The position numbers and the translations under genes are program-made. From positions 8,986,522-9,050,521 of the forward strand of contig OZ025872.1 in NCBI GenBank assembly GCA_964019415.1: a DNA stretch of 64,000 nucleotides. Reading direction: 5' to 3'. The DNA comes from Ianthella basta (taxonomy: Eukaryota; Porifera; Demospongiae; Verongiida; Ianthellidae). This document shows positions 33,301 through 44,885 of this stretch, in pieces. The notes beneath the pieces are model-generated. The model worked only from the letters and a program-made list of their open reading frames with translations. It had not been told where the DNA came from and did not search any database. The first letter of the stretch is position 1. Each line of letters opens with the position of its first letter.

Positions 33301-36300
33301 AGCCTTCTCGCTGGCAATTCTTGCCTGAATTGTACGCTCAAAGCATAATGGCTATAGATGGTGAGTAGGAATTGGATATATTATAGTGAATATCTGAATG
33401 CTGGTACAGTATATATAGCACTGCATATTTATAGTTATAGTCTTTTTGGTGTGCGATATGATACATATGCCGCTCACGCAAGGCCTGAGGGCCTCGAGCT
33501 GCAGCTGCATCATATTGCACACTACAAGAGAACCATATTATATCGATATCACTTGTTACTATGTCTTGCTAAGCACCCACATTCTGGTAGGGAATAGCAG
33601 TGATCTTGCCGACATGAACTTGGTGTATTTACTGTGAAACTAAATTGCTTTGCCCAGGGTTTCTGGCTATTTACTCAACTATTCTTGTCCAGCCAGTACT
33701 CTGAATGCCATGCTGAGTATCTCTAGGTGAGGGAGCTTATGCAGTGCTGATGGCAAGGCATTCGAGTTGGCACTGTATTTGAAAAACAGTTCTGCATTCA
33801 ATCACTTACAGAGAAGATGCACCAAAACTGCCCAGTAAAGCTTTGCAACACTGGGAAGTCCATGCAGTGAATGAAGGATTTCACAGACTGCTCGTACCCC
33901 TTTTAAACTCACTACAGTGAAGCTAGATATCTGCTTGGCAACTTGTTGGAACGAATGGTTTCTTTACTTATCCAGCTACATAAGTAGTTGTCTCTGTTTG
34001 CCATCATAGCTGATATAGAGAGGCAAAATGCCACGCTCTATTCATACCCAAGCCTGTTGCCTAGTTGACAAAACCTCCATTCACTGCCTTACGTGTGTGG
34101 ACCTCCTGGTGAACAGTGTGAACGCAATCTTTCTGAGTAGGATTGGCGTCTTCTTGCAGAGTGAATTGGAAGTATGTGAATGCAAAACTGTGCTTTCCAA
34201 TTATCATGCAACTTCTTTTCGCAAGCATTCAATGGCATTTTTGAGGTCTTCACACAATTCATAAGGATGTTTTGAGGTTTGACCTGTGCAGTATTCATGC
34301 ATATGACCGGCCCTTGACCTGTGCTGATTTGTCATATCATGATATGCAGCACAGGTCATTTCAAATCAGCACAAGTCAAGTCAGCAGTCCTGCATGGGAT
34401 CTTACGTAACTGATATGGAAAATATTGGGAGGTAGTTGCTATAGTAAGAGATGATATACATTTAATGCAATGACCTGTGTGAGTAAGTGCATCTAAAAAT
34501 ATACCTGGCCCCCAGTGGGAAGTCTCAACCTTTTGCCATCTGCACAGTCACTGGATGATTTAATCATCCTCCTAACAAGGTGAGTTGCTGCCTGGACCTC
34601 CATTGCATTTGGTGTTTTATCTATTGGTGCACTGAGCACACTCCTCAGGCTCACTGATGATGGTGTAGTAGGTGTTGAGGGGGGTGGTTGCTCCAATGAA
34701 GGTGGCGATAAAGAGGATGGAGGTACAAGGGGATGTTGATCATGAGTCGTAGTGGCTGAATAAGGAGAAGTTGGAAGCAGGTGGGGCTGTTGAGACGCAA
34801 AATGCAAAGAGTTAGAAGATGTAGGTATAAGGACTTGCTGAAAATCAGGAGACATAGAAGATGATGAAGATGTTGGAGGCGAAGTTGGCTGTTGGGAAGC
34901 ACTGGGTAAAGAAAAGGAAGTGAATGGTAGCGAGTGACATGCCAGTGCCTCATCATGATGCTCTGTTAGCCGCTTTAAAGGGATGATCTCTGTGCATTGT
35001 GGCCAAAAGCATCTGACTTTCAGTGCTCCAAGTGCTGCCAAGAGGGTGTTTCCTGGTTCCTGAATGTCACTGATGCCTCCAATGGCAATGTTACAACATG
35101 GGCAACATGGGGTGGAAGGCTTGAAATAGATTGATTTTTTTAAGCAATCCTGGCATATCACATGCCCACAGGCTAGTGACAGTGGAACATCTAGTATGGC
35201 CATACAAATTGGGCATGTTACATCATCGAAGCTAAGTGGTGGAGGAGGTGGTAAGAAGGCAGTTGTGTCCAGGAACACTATCTTGGACGGCTTGAATTTT
35301 GGTATGCGGCTGCATAATGTAGCAATGTGCTGGTCAAGCAGTGCAATGGTACTGCTAGGAGCCACGTGTCCCCTTCTCGTTGCCATCTTCTTAGGCCTTC
35401 CACCCTTCATTTGATCAGCTGCAAGCCTGCATGTAACAGTATTGTATAATAATTTATTATAATTATAGTTACTGTGCAAATTCAAATGTCATGACACCCA
35501 CCAAAGGGGTATGTCATGGTGGTAACAAGCCAGTTTTGGGGTGTCAACACTGTTATAAATGGGGTGCTCGTTTAACACCCCAAGGTAGCTTCACAATGGC
35601 CAGGCTGTCAGGATGATACTCAAATGTGTTGAGATGAATGCCCCATTGGTGCCTGTTTTGGACTGTCTCCTTACTTGACACCCCCAAAATGGTGTTACCA
35701 TTACATCCCATTTGAACAGTGTATAGGCCATGCCTGCCTTCCCTCCAACTGCATGGACAACTCCATATTATGCATGGGAATGGTGCATTATTATACTGTA
35801 GATAGAACTCTATTAGTACATGTGTATACATGCATGTGTCCATGCAAGTCAGAGTGTATACATGCTATAACTATAACGCATGCATGTGTGTGCAGATCTC
35901 AATACAAAGATGGGTGCATGTGAGATTCATATGACTTTTATAATAATTGTAATTTATGCTCTATATTTTACCTGCATGTTTTGCAGTTCTCATCATGAGC
36001 CTCCCATTGTGTGACTTGTGTGCTTGTGATTCTCTGCTTCCCTCTTTCTCTCGAGTCTTCACAGCTGCATGCATAAGGAATTTTCATAGCATCAATCTGG
36101 GAAGCACAGCATGCATACAGCAAATAATAACAGTAACAATAATAATAACTGTTATAATAGATGCAATATTTATTTACTTTGTCATTCTCCTATAGCAGCG
36201 ATTACAGAATGCCTTTGGGTGGACATCATCCCTGTCTAATGTTGTGTTCACCAATAGGGTGGCTTCCAGTCTGTCTGCAAAATCACAACAGGAATAGGTG

Positions 36301-36374
36301 AATTGCTTGGTCCTGCCAAAGCGCTGACCGCAAATTCTGCAAAGTTCAGACAAATTCTTCTGGTGCTCTTCCAT
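30372..36374 (-). CDS. RAG1-like DDE transposase/recombinase gene: RAG1-type N-terminus + RING + transposase core (12 exons, 1,097 aa)
   Basis: Exons (minus): 36178-36374, 35972-36064, 34505-35426, 33059-33351, 32719-32922, 32449-32551, 32197-32339, 31989-32065, 31719-31921, 31300-31635, 30769-31174, 30372-30688. All junctions are GT-AG and phases agree, giving one open frame. Residues 12-97 match the zinc-binding region before the RAG1 RING: LCRICG, DVHPKAFCNRC, then W86xxH and CKTC. Residues 168-208 are a RING (CPIC, CGHVICQDC, CPCC), followed by a RAG1-like zinc finger (RCFWPQC...H). A Ser/Pro-rich linker precedes the core. Candidate catalytic acids are D593 (LGGDKGGG), D663 (FIFGDYQF) and E1039 (HGEQGAES), with a Cys/His cluster at 679-686. 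A 45-bp in-frame stretch (about 30981-31025) inside exon 11 may be another intron. It could be a live transposon gene or a domesticated one; no terminal repeats were identified with certainty. Confidence 0.88.
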
Positions 36375-37051
36375 CTTCCAGCAATTGCGGCTTCAACTGA
36401 ACTAACAGTAAAGGGATATGGAATTTTGTTAGTAGAACAGGAAGTGACTCTAGCTGTGGGCAGGATCTTGGAGTGAAAACAGATTTGACCTATAGTTATA
36501 CAACAGTGAATTGGTGTTCTATATTGACTACAGTAATTCTGACCTTTTCTCTGTCTTCCTGTCACAGGTATACTTTGAATATGGCACTTATGCAGTAACT
36601 GTTGTGTTTGACACTCATACAGTTGTACGTAACAGTTACTACGTATGCATGACACTCTAGTTGTATGGCACTCATGCAGTTGAGTTTAATTTGAGACTCA
36701 GTTGCATGAATGTATGACACTCATGCGCAATTAATTTTATAATTATTATGCATGAGTTGCAGTTATTTCATGTTTTATGCATTGTGATTCATTATAATAA
36801 TTATTATTTGAATGTTAATATAAAATAGTTAACAGGCAATGTGTTTATAGAATAAAAAATTAATAAAAGTACTTGAAACAATATTAGCTATAATTATACA
36901 CCTTATAAAGGATCTCAAAAACATAATTCATACATAAACATAAATAATTCAATGTCATAGCTGGTAGCTATGGAAAAGCATGCAAGGATACACCGGTACC
37001 TATGGTAATGACTACTAGCATTGCATAATATTATGCCATTTCAGCTTCATC
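36375..37051. other. Upstream of the RAG1-like gene; tandem motif
   Basis: No gene. Around 36590-36730 a ~35-50-bp motif (TATGACACTCATGCAGTTG and variants) repeats about three times. Intergenic region shared by divergent genes on either side. Confidence 0.4.
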
Positions 37052-37087
37052 ATGCATGCGCAGCTGCATGCAGGGACTAGGCTGGCC

Positions 37088-38623
37088 ATGGACTTCCACA
37101 TAGACTTTATAAGTAACACACTACACAGGAAGAAGGCACAGCACCACAGACGTCGACACTTGCATAATTACCACATCACACAATGCTATGGGATAGTCTA
37201 TAGCTATACAAGTGATATGACCTTTGGCTATATAAGTGTAAGAAAAGATATAACTGGTATAGTTGCCCTGAACTACCGAATGGAGAAGAGAAAGGTATGT
37301 ACTGTGTGTGCATATTTCACAAGAGAGGAAAAATATAATTATGTATAGTTAGAGAGTTGAACAAAGAGAGAAAGAATAAATATGAATAGCTATTGATCGA
37401 TAGATCTACTTAAAATTGAGACTGAGAGCTACATTACAACTATAGACGACTGAGAGAGTTAATTTCCACACAGGGTACAATAACCAATAAAATTACACAT
37501 GACAACACAAAGCTTAGCTAACAGCAAGATATAAATTGTGCTGCGTTAGAGTGAATGTGTCACTTATTACAACAGGACTGTCCAACTGTGGAAGACTTTG
37601 ATCATGACTTGGCAATCTCCGCCACTCCCCAAAAGAAACGAAAATTGCCTATTATGATCGTGTTTGATGATCTTCTGAGTGAGTATATATATATGAACAA
37701 GAATATATAATGTTATGTGCATACACATGCTACATGCATGAAGCAACATCAATGCTCTATGTATAGCTATGGACAATTGCAAGGAAGAAGAGGAAGATCA
37801 TGTAGTGGTCATCCCAGAAACACCACTAAAAGATCTTCTGAGTGAGTATACAAACATGTACTATAATGTACACATGCCACATGTGCATGCATGCAAGAAC
37901 AGGTATATACCTGCATGCATGACATGATATTATCAATACTATAATTATATAGCAATGGCTGATTGCAAGAAGTACACAGGAGAGGAGGAGGAGTGGAAAG
38001 AGAAGGAGGAGAAGGAGATGGAAATGACGAAAGTGAAGGAGATGGAATTTGGAGAGAGGAAGGAGAGTGAGGAGATAGAGAAGAAAGTTGAGGAGAAGGA
38101 GAGGATTGAGAGGAAGAAGGAGGAAATGGAGAAGATGTTGCAGGAGGAGAGAGAAGAGAGGAGGGAGAGGGAAGAGGGGAAGAAGGAGGAAATGGAGAAG
38201 ATGTTGCAGGAGGAGAGAGAAGAGAGGAGGGAGAGGGAAGAGGGGAAGAAGGAGAAAATGGACAAGATGTTGCAGGAGGAGAGAGAAGAGAGGAGGGAGA
38301 GGGAAGAGGGGAAGAAGGAGGAAATGGAGAAGGTGGAGGTGAAGAAGGAGGAGAAAGAGAAGACGGAGTATGAAATGGAGGGTGTCAATGAGGAGGTGGA
38401 CAAGAAAGATGAAGAATCCTTCTGGCAGGAATGCAAGCCTGATGAACCAGTTGACGACAATTACCTGTATAAAGAGGAATGGGGGCCGGGGGTGGAAACA
38501 GCTGCAGAGGACATCCCCCCAACATATCTATCTGGCTCTGATTGGGTGTTTGTAAAAGGAAGTGTAGTAACCAGGTATAAGCTAAGGAAGGACAAGATAA
38601 AAAAATTAGATTACAAAATATAG
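37088..38623 (+). CDS. Charged coiled-coil protein with 22-residue tandem repeats (4 exons, ~351 aa)
   Basis: Exons 37088-37294, 37576-37678, 37767-37841 and 37953-38623 join in phase by GT-AG. An in-frame ATG at 37052 would add 12 residues. The function is not recognised. Exon 1 has a His/Arg-rich patch (HRKKAQHHRRRH). Exon 2 contains a likely nuclear localisation signal (PQKKRKL). Exons 2 and 3 both end ...DLL followed by the same donor (CTTCTGA|GTGAGTATA), and exons 3 and 4 both begin MxxCK, suggesting exon duplication. Exon 4 encodes a long Glu/Lys/Arg coiled coil, with a 66-bp unit (MEKMLQEEREERREREEGKK) repeated three times at 38126-38323. An acidic-aromatic C-terminal part ends in a basic tail. 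Probably nuclear; role unknown. Confidence 0.65.
38126..38323 (+). repeat. 66-bp coding tandem repeat, 3 copies
   Basis: Three nearly identical 66-bp units, in frame within the coiled-coil exon; each encodes 22 highly charged residues. Confidence 0.85.
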
Positions 38624-38807
38624 CTATAGCAACTTACTAACATCAGACACATTAGCTATACAGTATTGTTCGTAATGTGTTGATTTTAATGATACTTTCC
38701 ATGCAGCCAACTGCGGTGCAATCTCCACACGTTTCAATACAATTTATACAATACAGTACAATGTTTGAAAAAGCAGCACTGCTACGCTGCATGCATGCAG
38801 ACTGTTT

Positions 38808-39407
38808 CTAGGATGCATAGTTGAAACTGCATTTAGTACTATTTGTATAACAACAGTAACTATATGTACATAAATTTTCAGCCACACGGTACAGCAGTTT
38901 GCATTTCAAAGAATGCACTGCTCTGATGCAATCTGGCATCCTGTAAAGAAGCATTGATATGCAGTCAGCCCAACAAAGATGGCTGCACTGTTCACAATAA
39001 TAACCAAAATATTTGGTCTTAAAACGGGTTGTAGGAAAATGGCAGTAGAACACTCTCAACAGAACAGTGTTGTATGATGGCTGGACTATCCCAAAACGTA
39101 TAACATCAATGCAGGAAAACCCGGAGAATCGCGCTACAAGCAATGGAACATAAGAAAGTATATGTCCATATATCACAAGTAAAAAGGCGTGAACAACGCT
39201 TTTAAAACCATAAGCACATTAACAACTATCAAGCTTACCTGTCGTTGCCGTAACGTAGCGATTGTCCAAGAGTTCATGGAGAAAAAGGCTAAAATATATT
39301 GCGCGTGTCTTTGCGAGGGAGATGCCCAGCACCTCGAGGCCAGTTCCCAAACCCAAACTAAACTGCCGCCATTTATATTGTGCGAAACAGCCGTGACGTA
39401 CGCGCAC
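38808..39407 (-). pseudogene. Cys-rich gene, copy B (inverted duplicate of 28.5-29.0 kb)
   Basis: Exon 2 (38808-39133) and exon 1 (39239 to about 39407) retain the splice sites and most of the sequence of copy A, including the CEQCSHLCWADC block, and extend further at the C-terminus. Copy A's ATG is not conserved (ATA here), and the upstream frame stays open to 39407 without an ATG. It is either a pseudogene or uses an unseen start. A CCAAT-rich upstream segment is partly retained. Confidence 0.55.
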
Positions 39408-39424
39408 ACAGATACGGATTGCAG

Positions 39425-39542
39425 TAGTCTAGCCAGCTAGACCGTCCTAACAAGCACCCTGGAGACGCGGAAGAGAAAGGTCCTTTCCCCTACGCGCCTC
39501 CTGGGCGCTTGTTAGGACGGTCTAGCTGGCTAGCTATAGACT
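39425..39542. mobile_element. Palindromic miniature element
   Basis: Nearly perfect hairpin: CTAGCCAGCTAGACCGTCC and CTAACAAGCACCC at one side pair with their complements at 39501-39533. Its ends match the terminal repeats of the element at 55775-56543 (CAGCTGGACCCTCCTAACC). Confidence 0.75.
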
Positions 39543-39609
39543 AGGATTGCCGCCATTATTAATTATAAAGCACACATTCAAATGTATATCTGCGAGCTCA
39601 GTGGTGCAG

Positions 39610-39789
39610 CTAAACACCAGGTACAACTACGATCAAAAACACAGTTGATTGGTTACAAAGGCAGTACTCTTCGTGATAGTGCTGAAGTTGCTTAGCATCC
39701 ACAAGAAGTTCCCCAGCAAACATGAGATTGAATTCCCTCAGAATAATTCTCTCTCTCACCACTGCCTTGAATTCTTTTACAGTCATATT
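39610..39789 (-). CDS. Ubiquitin-like domain exon (C-terminal exon of a small gene)
   Basis: After an acceptor (CTTACAG at 39790-39796) a 60-codon frame begins NMTVKEFKAVVRERI and contains FNLMFAGELLVD, a pattern matching ubiquitin residues from the first helix to strand 4 (IFAGK-like). It ends VVVPGV then stop. The first two strands should lie in an upstream exon. A candidate is the minus frame at 40253-40459 (MADSNKDVSCLYW...), but the junction could not be fixed. A related fragment of the 3' end is duplicated at 54670-54720. It may act as a ubiquitin-like modifier or binding domain. Moderate confidence only. Confidence 0.5.
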   Translation of the reverse strand, partial: NMTVKEFKAVVRERIILREFNLMFAGELLVDAKQLQHYHEEYCLCNQSTVFLIVVVPGV

Positions 39790-40252
39790 CTGTAAGGAAG
39801 AAAAACTAGTATGAAAGAACTACATTTCCCAATGTAATGTTATGGGACTGGCAGTCTACCAAACACAACAGCAGTAGTGGTATTACACCATGTTTTATAG
39901 TATCTTCCTTTATCCACTTCATTGTAGGAATAAGGTACATGTGAAAATAAGTATAAAGGTTACGTCTGTAAAATCTACCAAACACTATAATACTTAAAAT
40001 CATATACCTACTGGTGTCCAGTTCTTACTGTAGCTTAAGGTACCAAATTTGCAAAAAAAGTCAGTTTAAAAGACTGAAAGTTTCAGTGTAGGACTATTGT
40101 GTTCAGAAAACTATGTGACAAACCTTACATATGTAGCACTGCTCTGTGAACAACATTTAGCAGAAAAATGGCCCTACAAAACCAATCTTCCAGTGATAAA
40201 TCATCACCACTAGGTGGGCATGATTAGGCTGGATTGCACACAGTCCATGCAG

Positions 40253-40459
40253 CTACATCATTGCCCACCCACAGTATACGGCAGACTGACTCTCGAGTAT
40301 TCCACCATCACACTGTAGCACTTCGCGGAAGGAGACCAGTATGACAGTGCAGCTAGCAACTGGAGCTGAAGTAGAGCTCGGCTTGAACTTTGATGTGAGC
40401 ATAACTAAAGGTTGAGTGCGCCAGTAAAGGCAGGACACGTCTTTATTACTGTCAGCCAT
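40253..40459 (-). CDS. Possible first exon of the ubiquitin-like gene
   Basis: ATG-initiated 68-codon frame (MADSNKDVSCLYWRTQPLV). It lies upstream of the ubiquitin-like exon on the same strand. No domain is recognised, and no donor site clearly joins it in phase to 39789. Offered as a candidate only. Confidence 0.25.
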   Translation of the reverse strand: MADSNKDVSCLYWRTQPLVMLTSKFKPSSTSAPVASCTVILVSFREVLQCDGGILESQSAVYCGWAMM

Positions 40460-40844
40460 GAATTCAATTCAAGTGGAGAGCTTGCAAAGAAGTGCCACAA
40501 AACATATATCGATACATCGTAATTATAAGTGGCCTCTAGAGGGGGCAATTGCTTGCAGGAGCCACAGCAGAGGTAAATAGATCAAAAGGCATTCACTGGA
40601 TATTATGCCAACCAGTTTCTTACACCAGTATTGGTCGCATTGTGAATTAAAGAACACTACGTGACAAACCTTAAATATGTAGCACTGCTCAGTGAACAGT
40701 ATAAGTAGTAAACTGGATAGCATACAATAGAAGGCCAGAGGTGATCTAATATAGGAATGTTATAGTGTGATGAAACCTGGGAGGAAGAGTGAGGAGAGTA
40801 CTCTTCGAGACACTCACAATACACACGATGCACATGCATATCCT

Positions 40845-43800
40845 CCTCCTCCTCCTCTGTACTCCTTGTCCTTAAGGACGTTGGGGAGGATCTAGGACAA
40901 CATGTTACGGTGGTCTTCCAACGGTTGGTGGATGAACACTCTCCACCTTGCGCGGTCCTTTACCACTGCTTGCCAGTTAGGCAGGCTTGCCAGGTCTTGG
41001 TTGACTACATCGACCCATCGCAGAGGTGTTCCTCCAGGGGGTCTACGCATTCCTCGTGGTCTGCTCTTGATGATTTGACGCTGCGGACGATGAATAGGCA
41101 TTCTCAACACGTGTCCAAGCCACTGTAATCGCTTCAGTCTTAGCTGGTCTCTCACAGTTGTCTCTCCACACTCTTCCAAAACATCAACATTCCGTCTTCT
41201 GTCCCATAGAGTGAGGCCTAAAATGTCTCGCAGGCACCGCATCTGAAAGGTTGTTAGTCTACGGATGTCCTTCTGCGTCACTGGCCATGTCTCAGCACCA
41301 TAGAGGAGGGTGGACATCACCATCGTTCTGAAGACACGTAGTTTGGTGGATTTGCTCAGATACCTGCTTCTGAAGACTTTGCGTCTCAGCATCTGATACA
41401 CAGTGCTTGCCTTGTTCACTCTTACTGTCACCTCCTTCTCTACCCTTGCTGACTGCCCCACCTCACTACCAAGATATGGAAAAGAATCGACTTCCTCCAG
41501 AGCTTGGTCTTGCAGCAAGATGGATGAAAGCTCTGCTGAGTCTTGTTGTTCTTCTACTGCCAATACTTTAGTCTTTTCCACACTGATACGCATTCCCCAC
41601 CGCTCACATGCTTCATCCAGGACTGTTAACATGTGCTGTAGCTCACTCCTGGACTCTGCAATGAGAGCCATGTCATCTGCGTACCTGGCATCTTGGATGT
41701 GGGCTGAGGCAGGAGTCTTATCTCCATAAGACAGGAAGAGTCCTCCCTCAGTGGAATACTCCATATGTACACCTCCTCCAAGCGCTGACATAACCCCTTT
41801 CACAATTCGATCTAGGAAGCAATTGAACAGGAAGGGAGACAGGATGCATCCTTGTCTCACTCCAGTCTTAACTTCGAAAGCCTCTGAGGTGCCCTCCGCT
41901 GTTCGCACACAGCACTTGGTTTCAGTGTACAGTTCTCCTACTAGGTTTACCAGCTGGTTGGGGACCCCATACGATCTCAGTACCGCTATCAGGGCTGCAC
42001 GGTCCACTGAGTCGTAGGCTTTGATGAGGTCCACGAAACATAAGTACACTGTAGTGTGGTATTCCGTTGCCTTCTCAACTACTTGTCGCGTCAGCCAGAT
42101 CTGGTCTACCGTGCTCCTTCCTTTCCGAAATCCACACTGTGCTTCCATTAGTTGTGGTTCCACTATCACTTGCATTCTTTCTAGTAGGATTAGGGCCAGC
42201 ACCTTACCAGGGATACTTAGGAGCGCTATTCCACGGTAGTTGCCACAATCATTTCTTGTTCGTTTCTTGTGGACAGGGATCAATGTGGCATCTTTCCATT
42301 CTTGTGGTACCTTCCCAGATTTCCATACCTGCTGTACCACCTCTGGGAGCCAGTCAATGGCTGCCTCTCCCCCTTTCTTCAGTAGCTCAGCTTCAACTTC
42401 ATCCTGTCCTGCTGCTTTGCCATTGCGTAACTTCCACATTGCTTTCTTCACTTCTTCTCTTGTCACTTCGGGTGTCTCTCCATGTGACCGGTTTTCCAGC
42501 TCTGATACCACCTCCTCTGCTACTTCGTTCCGGACATTGAGCACTTTCTCAAAGTGCCTTTGCCATCTGGCAAGCTTCTCTTCAGGTCTCTTAAGAGTCT
42601 GGCCCTCCTCGTCCAAGATCGTGTTTGTAGGTAGTATGCTGCTATTGGTCAACTTTCTCATCCTTTTAAAGAAGTTTCCATGTCTGTGATGTCTGATGTC
42701 CTCTTTCATCTCCGTGATTTCATTTTCAAGCCACTTCTCCTTATCACTCTTCAAAGCTTGTCTCACTTTCTTGCACATGGCCTGATACTCCTTCTGTTTC
42801 TTCTTATCTGTGCGGTGTTCCTGCCATCTTTGGAATGCCATGCGCTTTGTTTCAACCAGTTCAAGAGTGTCCTCGGAGATCCACTTCTTCTTTGCCATAC
42901 GCCTTCTTTTTAGATGTTGTTCTGCCGATCCCACAAGTGCTTCCTTTAGTTCACTCCACCTCTCTTCGACACTGCCTTGTTGTCTTCTTTTATCAAAGGA
43001 CTCCCTTAGAGCCTCCACATACGCCATCCTTCTATCTGTCTTCCCGAGCAGTGCTGTTTCAAATCGCTTTCCCTTCCTTTGGTTTGACTTCTTATCCAGT
43101 TTGAGGCGTAAGGTTACTACCACCAAGCGGTGATCGGTGTCTAGATCTGCCCCTCTGAAAACCCTGGTGTCCATCACCGAAGGTCTCAGTCTGCGCTTCA
43201 CCAACACATAGTCTTTTAGACTAGGCTTGGCTCTTGCATCCGGTGGGTACCAGGTGGCTTGGTGCATAGTCTTATGTGGGAAAAGTGTGTTTGCCAGCGC
43301 ACATCAGATGTGTATCACAAACTCCACAAGCCTCTCCCCATTATCACTTGTTCCCTTTCCCAGTCCATGGGGGCCAACTACTCCCGGTACACTGTCTCCA
43401 AGTGATGCGTTAAAATCTCCAAGTAACATGGTAAGGCCATTTGTCTTAGTCATAACCCCATCTAGGTCAGCATAGAACTGCTCTTTCACTTCCTCACTGG
43501 CTTGGTTGGTAGGTGCATACCCAACTATGATTGCTAAAGGTCCAATGCGAGTTAGTACCTCAGCAGACAGTATCCTGGGGGATACTGCTTCATAGCAACG
43601 TAGGGTATTCCATGCATAAGGGGAGAAGGCTAGGCCTACTCCTTCAGCTTTTCTCCCATCAGTTCTTCCTGAGAAGACTAGTCTGTACCCCTTATTTACA
43701 TCAAGCAGTTTCTCCCCCTCACCTGGTAGGTGTGTCTCTGTCACTGCAAGCACTGCTAGTCTGTACCGCTCCATCTCACCAGCTAGTTGTTCCAACTTTC

Positions 43801-44475
43801 CCAATCCCTGAAGCGATCTTACATTCCATGTCCCTAATCTCTCTGCTTGTCTTGTGCTCAGTATCCTGGAAGGAACTGCTCTACGCTGTCGTCGCTGTTG
43901 GAGAGTAGGTCGATCGTCTGGCCCTTGTTCTCGTCTTGGCTTCTTCCCCGCGCGCGGTGGGTTACCGTCTCCTTCGTCCCCGTTGGTAGCCTTCCGCGCT
44001 ACATCGCGCCTCGATCCTGTATTCGTAGCCGACGCCCTTGAGGGTAAGGAGGCTACCCTTACGCCGGGCCCTGACGATTTATCCCGTCGACAGGCGCGGG
44101 CCTGGGTGTTTCTCAGGTGGTAGCGGGAGGCCGTTGGGTTTTTTCCCTCGTCCGCCCTTCGGCCGTTGGGGACCCGTGTCCCTCCTCCGCCCGTCGGTGT
44201 CCCACCGGCACCGAGCCAGGCTGTCTGGTCGCCCGGCAGACCGGTGAGTCGTGAAGTTTCTTTCTTGCGCTCTTCGAGGGTGCTCCAAGTTCACACCTCC
44301 GACGTTCGGCCATTCTTTTCCTGTGCGCACACGGATACGCAGGAAGCGGCAGCCCGCAGTCTTCTCATGGCCGTCCAGTACTGCTGTGGTGAGATGGCTC
44401 TGATTCGGACGCAGAGATACCCGCTTGCTAGTCTGCTTTGGTCGCTAGTTCTCGCGAGGCCGCCATCTTGATTTT
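40845..44475 (-). mobile_element. Nearly intact non-LTR retrotransposon (RTE-like LINE)
   Basis: About 3.6 kb. The 5' part (44475 to about 43900) is GC-rich, unlike the surroundings. A single long frame then encodes endonuclease and reverse transcriptase, and the 3' end carries a short (TCC)n tract on the + strand (GGA on the element strand, about 40848-40858). TG repeats adjoin its 5' end. Confidence 0.85.
40892..43804 (-). pseudogene. LINE ORF: apurinic endonuclease + reverse transcriptase, one in-frame stop
   Basis: The upstream part (43804-43304; frame open further 5' with LGTWNVRSLQ) is an exonuclease-endonuclease-phosphatase domain: VTETHLPG, VGYAPTN, LLGDFNASLG and a final DNGERLVEF. 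It cuts target DNA to prime insertion. One TGA follows (near 43301-43303), then the same frame continues for 791 codons from 43267: an RT domain with NYRGIALLS, FRKGRSTVDQ, FVDLIKAYDSV, VRQGCILSPFLFN and the catalytic YADD. A C-terminal region carries LLYGAETW and WLGHVLRM. Except for the TGA it is complete, so it inserted recently or is being kept. RTE is preferred from the endonuclease start, but related clades are possible. Confidence 0.88.
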
Positions 44476-44516
44476 CACACACACACACACCCACATGCAC
44501 ATACACACACGCACAC

Positions 44517-44560
<44 letters not shown>
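44476..44560. repeat. (CA)n microsatellite at LINE 5' end
   Basis: Interrupted CA repeat, longest pure run about 44529-44557, directly beyond the GC-rich 5' end of the LINE. Confidence 0.9.
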
Positions 44561-44561
<1 letters not shown>

Positions 44562-44885
44562 CACACACTAACTCAGTATGATTAGTAATCACTTCGTATT
44601 TGGTGGACACAGACTTGATTGCAAGAGATGTGAAGATCTGGCTGTCATGGCCGCTGAGCTCAAACCTCCCAAAAACAATCATGCACTTTACACTCTAGGC
44701 CAACAGCAACTTAACCCACCCACAATAGGTTATGATCCTACAATAATATCCAAGTGTCAAAAAGATATTGGACCATTACTCCCAGGCTCGAAATGCAGGT
44801 GTGTAGTACATACATATGTATGGTTTTCGTGGTTTTAGAACAAGCATTCATGTTTCTGGATTAAAAGAAATTACTTTTGCCTCAC
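44561..44885. other. No gene assigned
   Basis: A plus-strand 86-codon frame (44578-44838, GGHRLDCKRCEDL) is not recognised and unsupported. Otherwise AT-rich spacer. Confidence 0.3.

Noticed and set aside
37945..38460. 171-codon Ser/Phe-rich minus frame
   Set aside because: Antisense of the Glu/Lys coiled-coil exon; arises from GAG/AAG codon bias.
28000..40000. A RAG2-like (Kelch) partner next to the RAG1-like gene
   Set aside because: Neighbouring genes are a kinase fusion, a small Cys-rich protein and a coiled-coil protein; none shows Kelch or PHD motifs.
41403..43133. Several plus-strand frames of 70-157 codons
   Set aside because: All are antisense shadows of the LINE reverse transcriptase on the minus strand.
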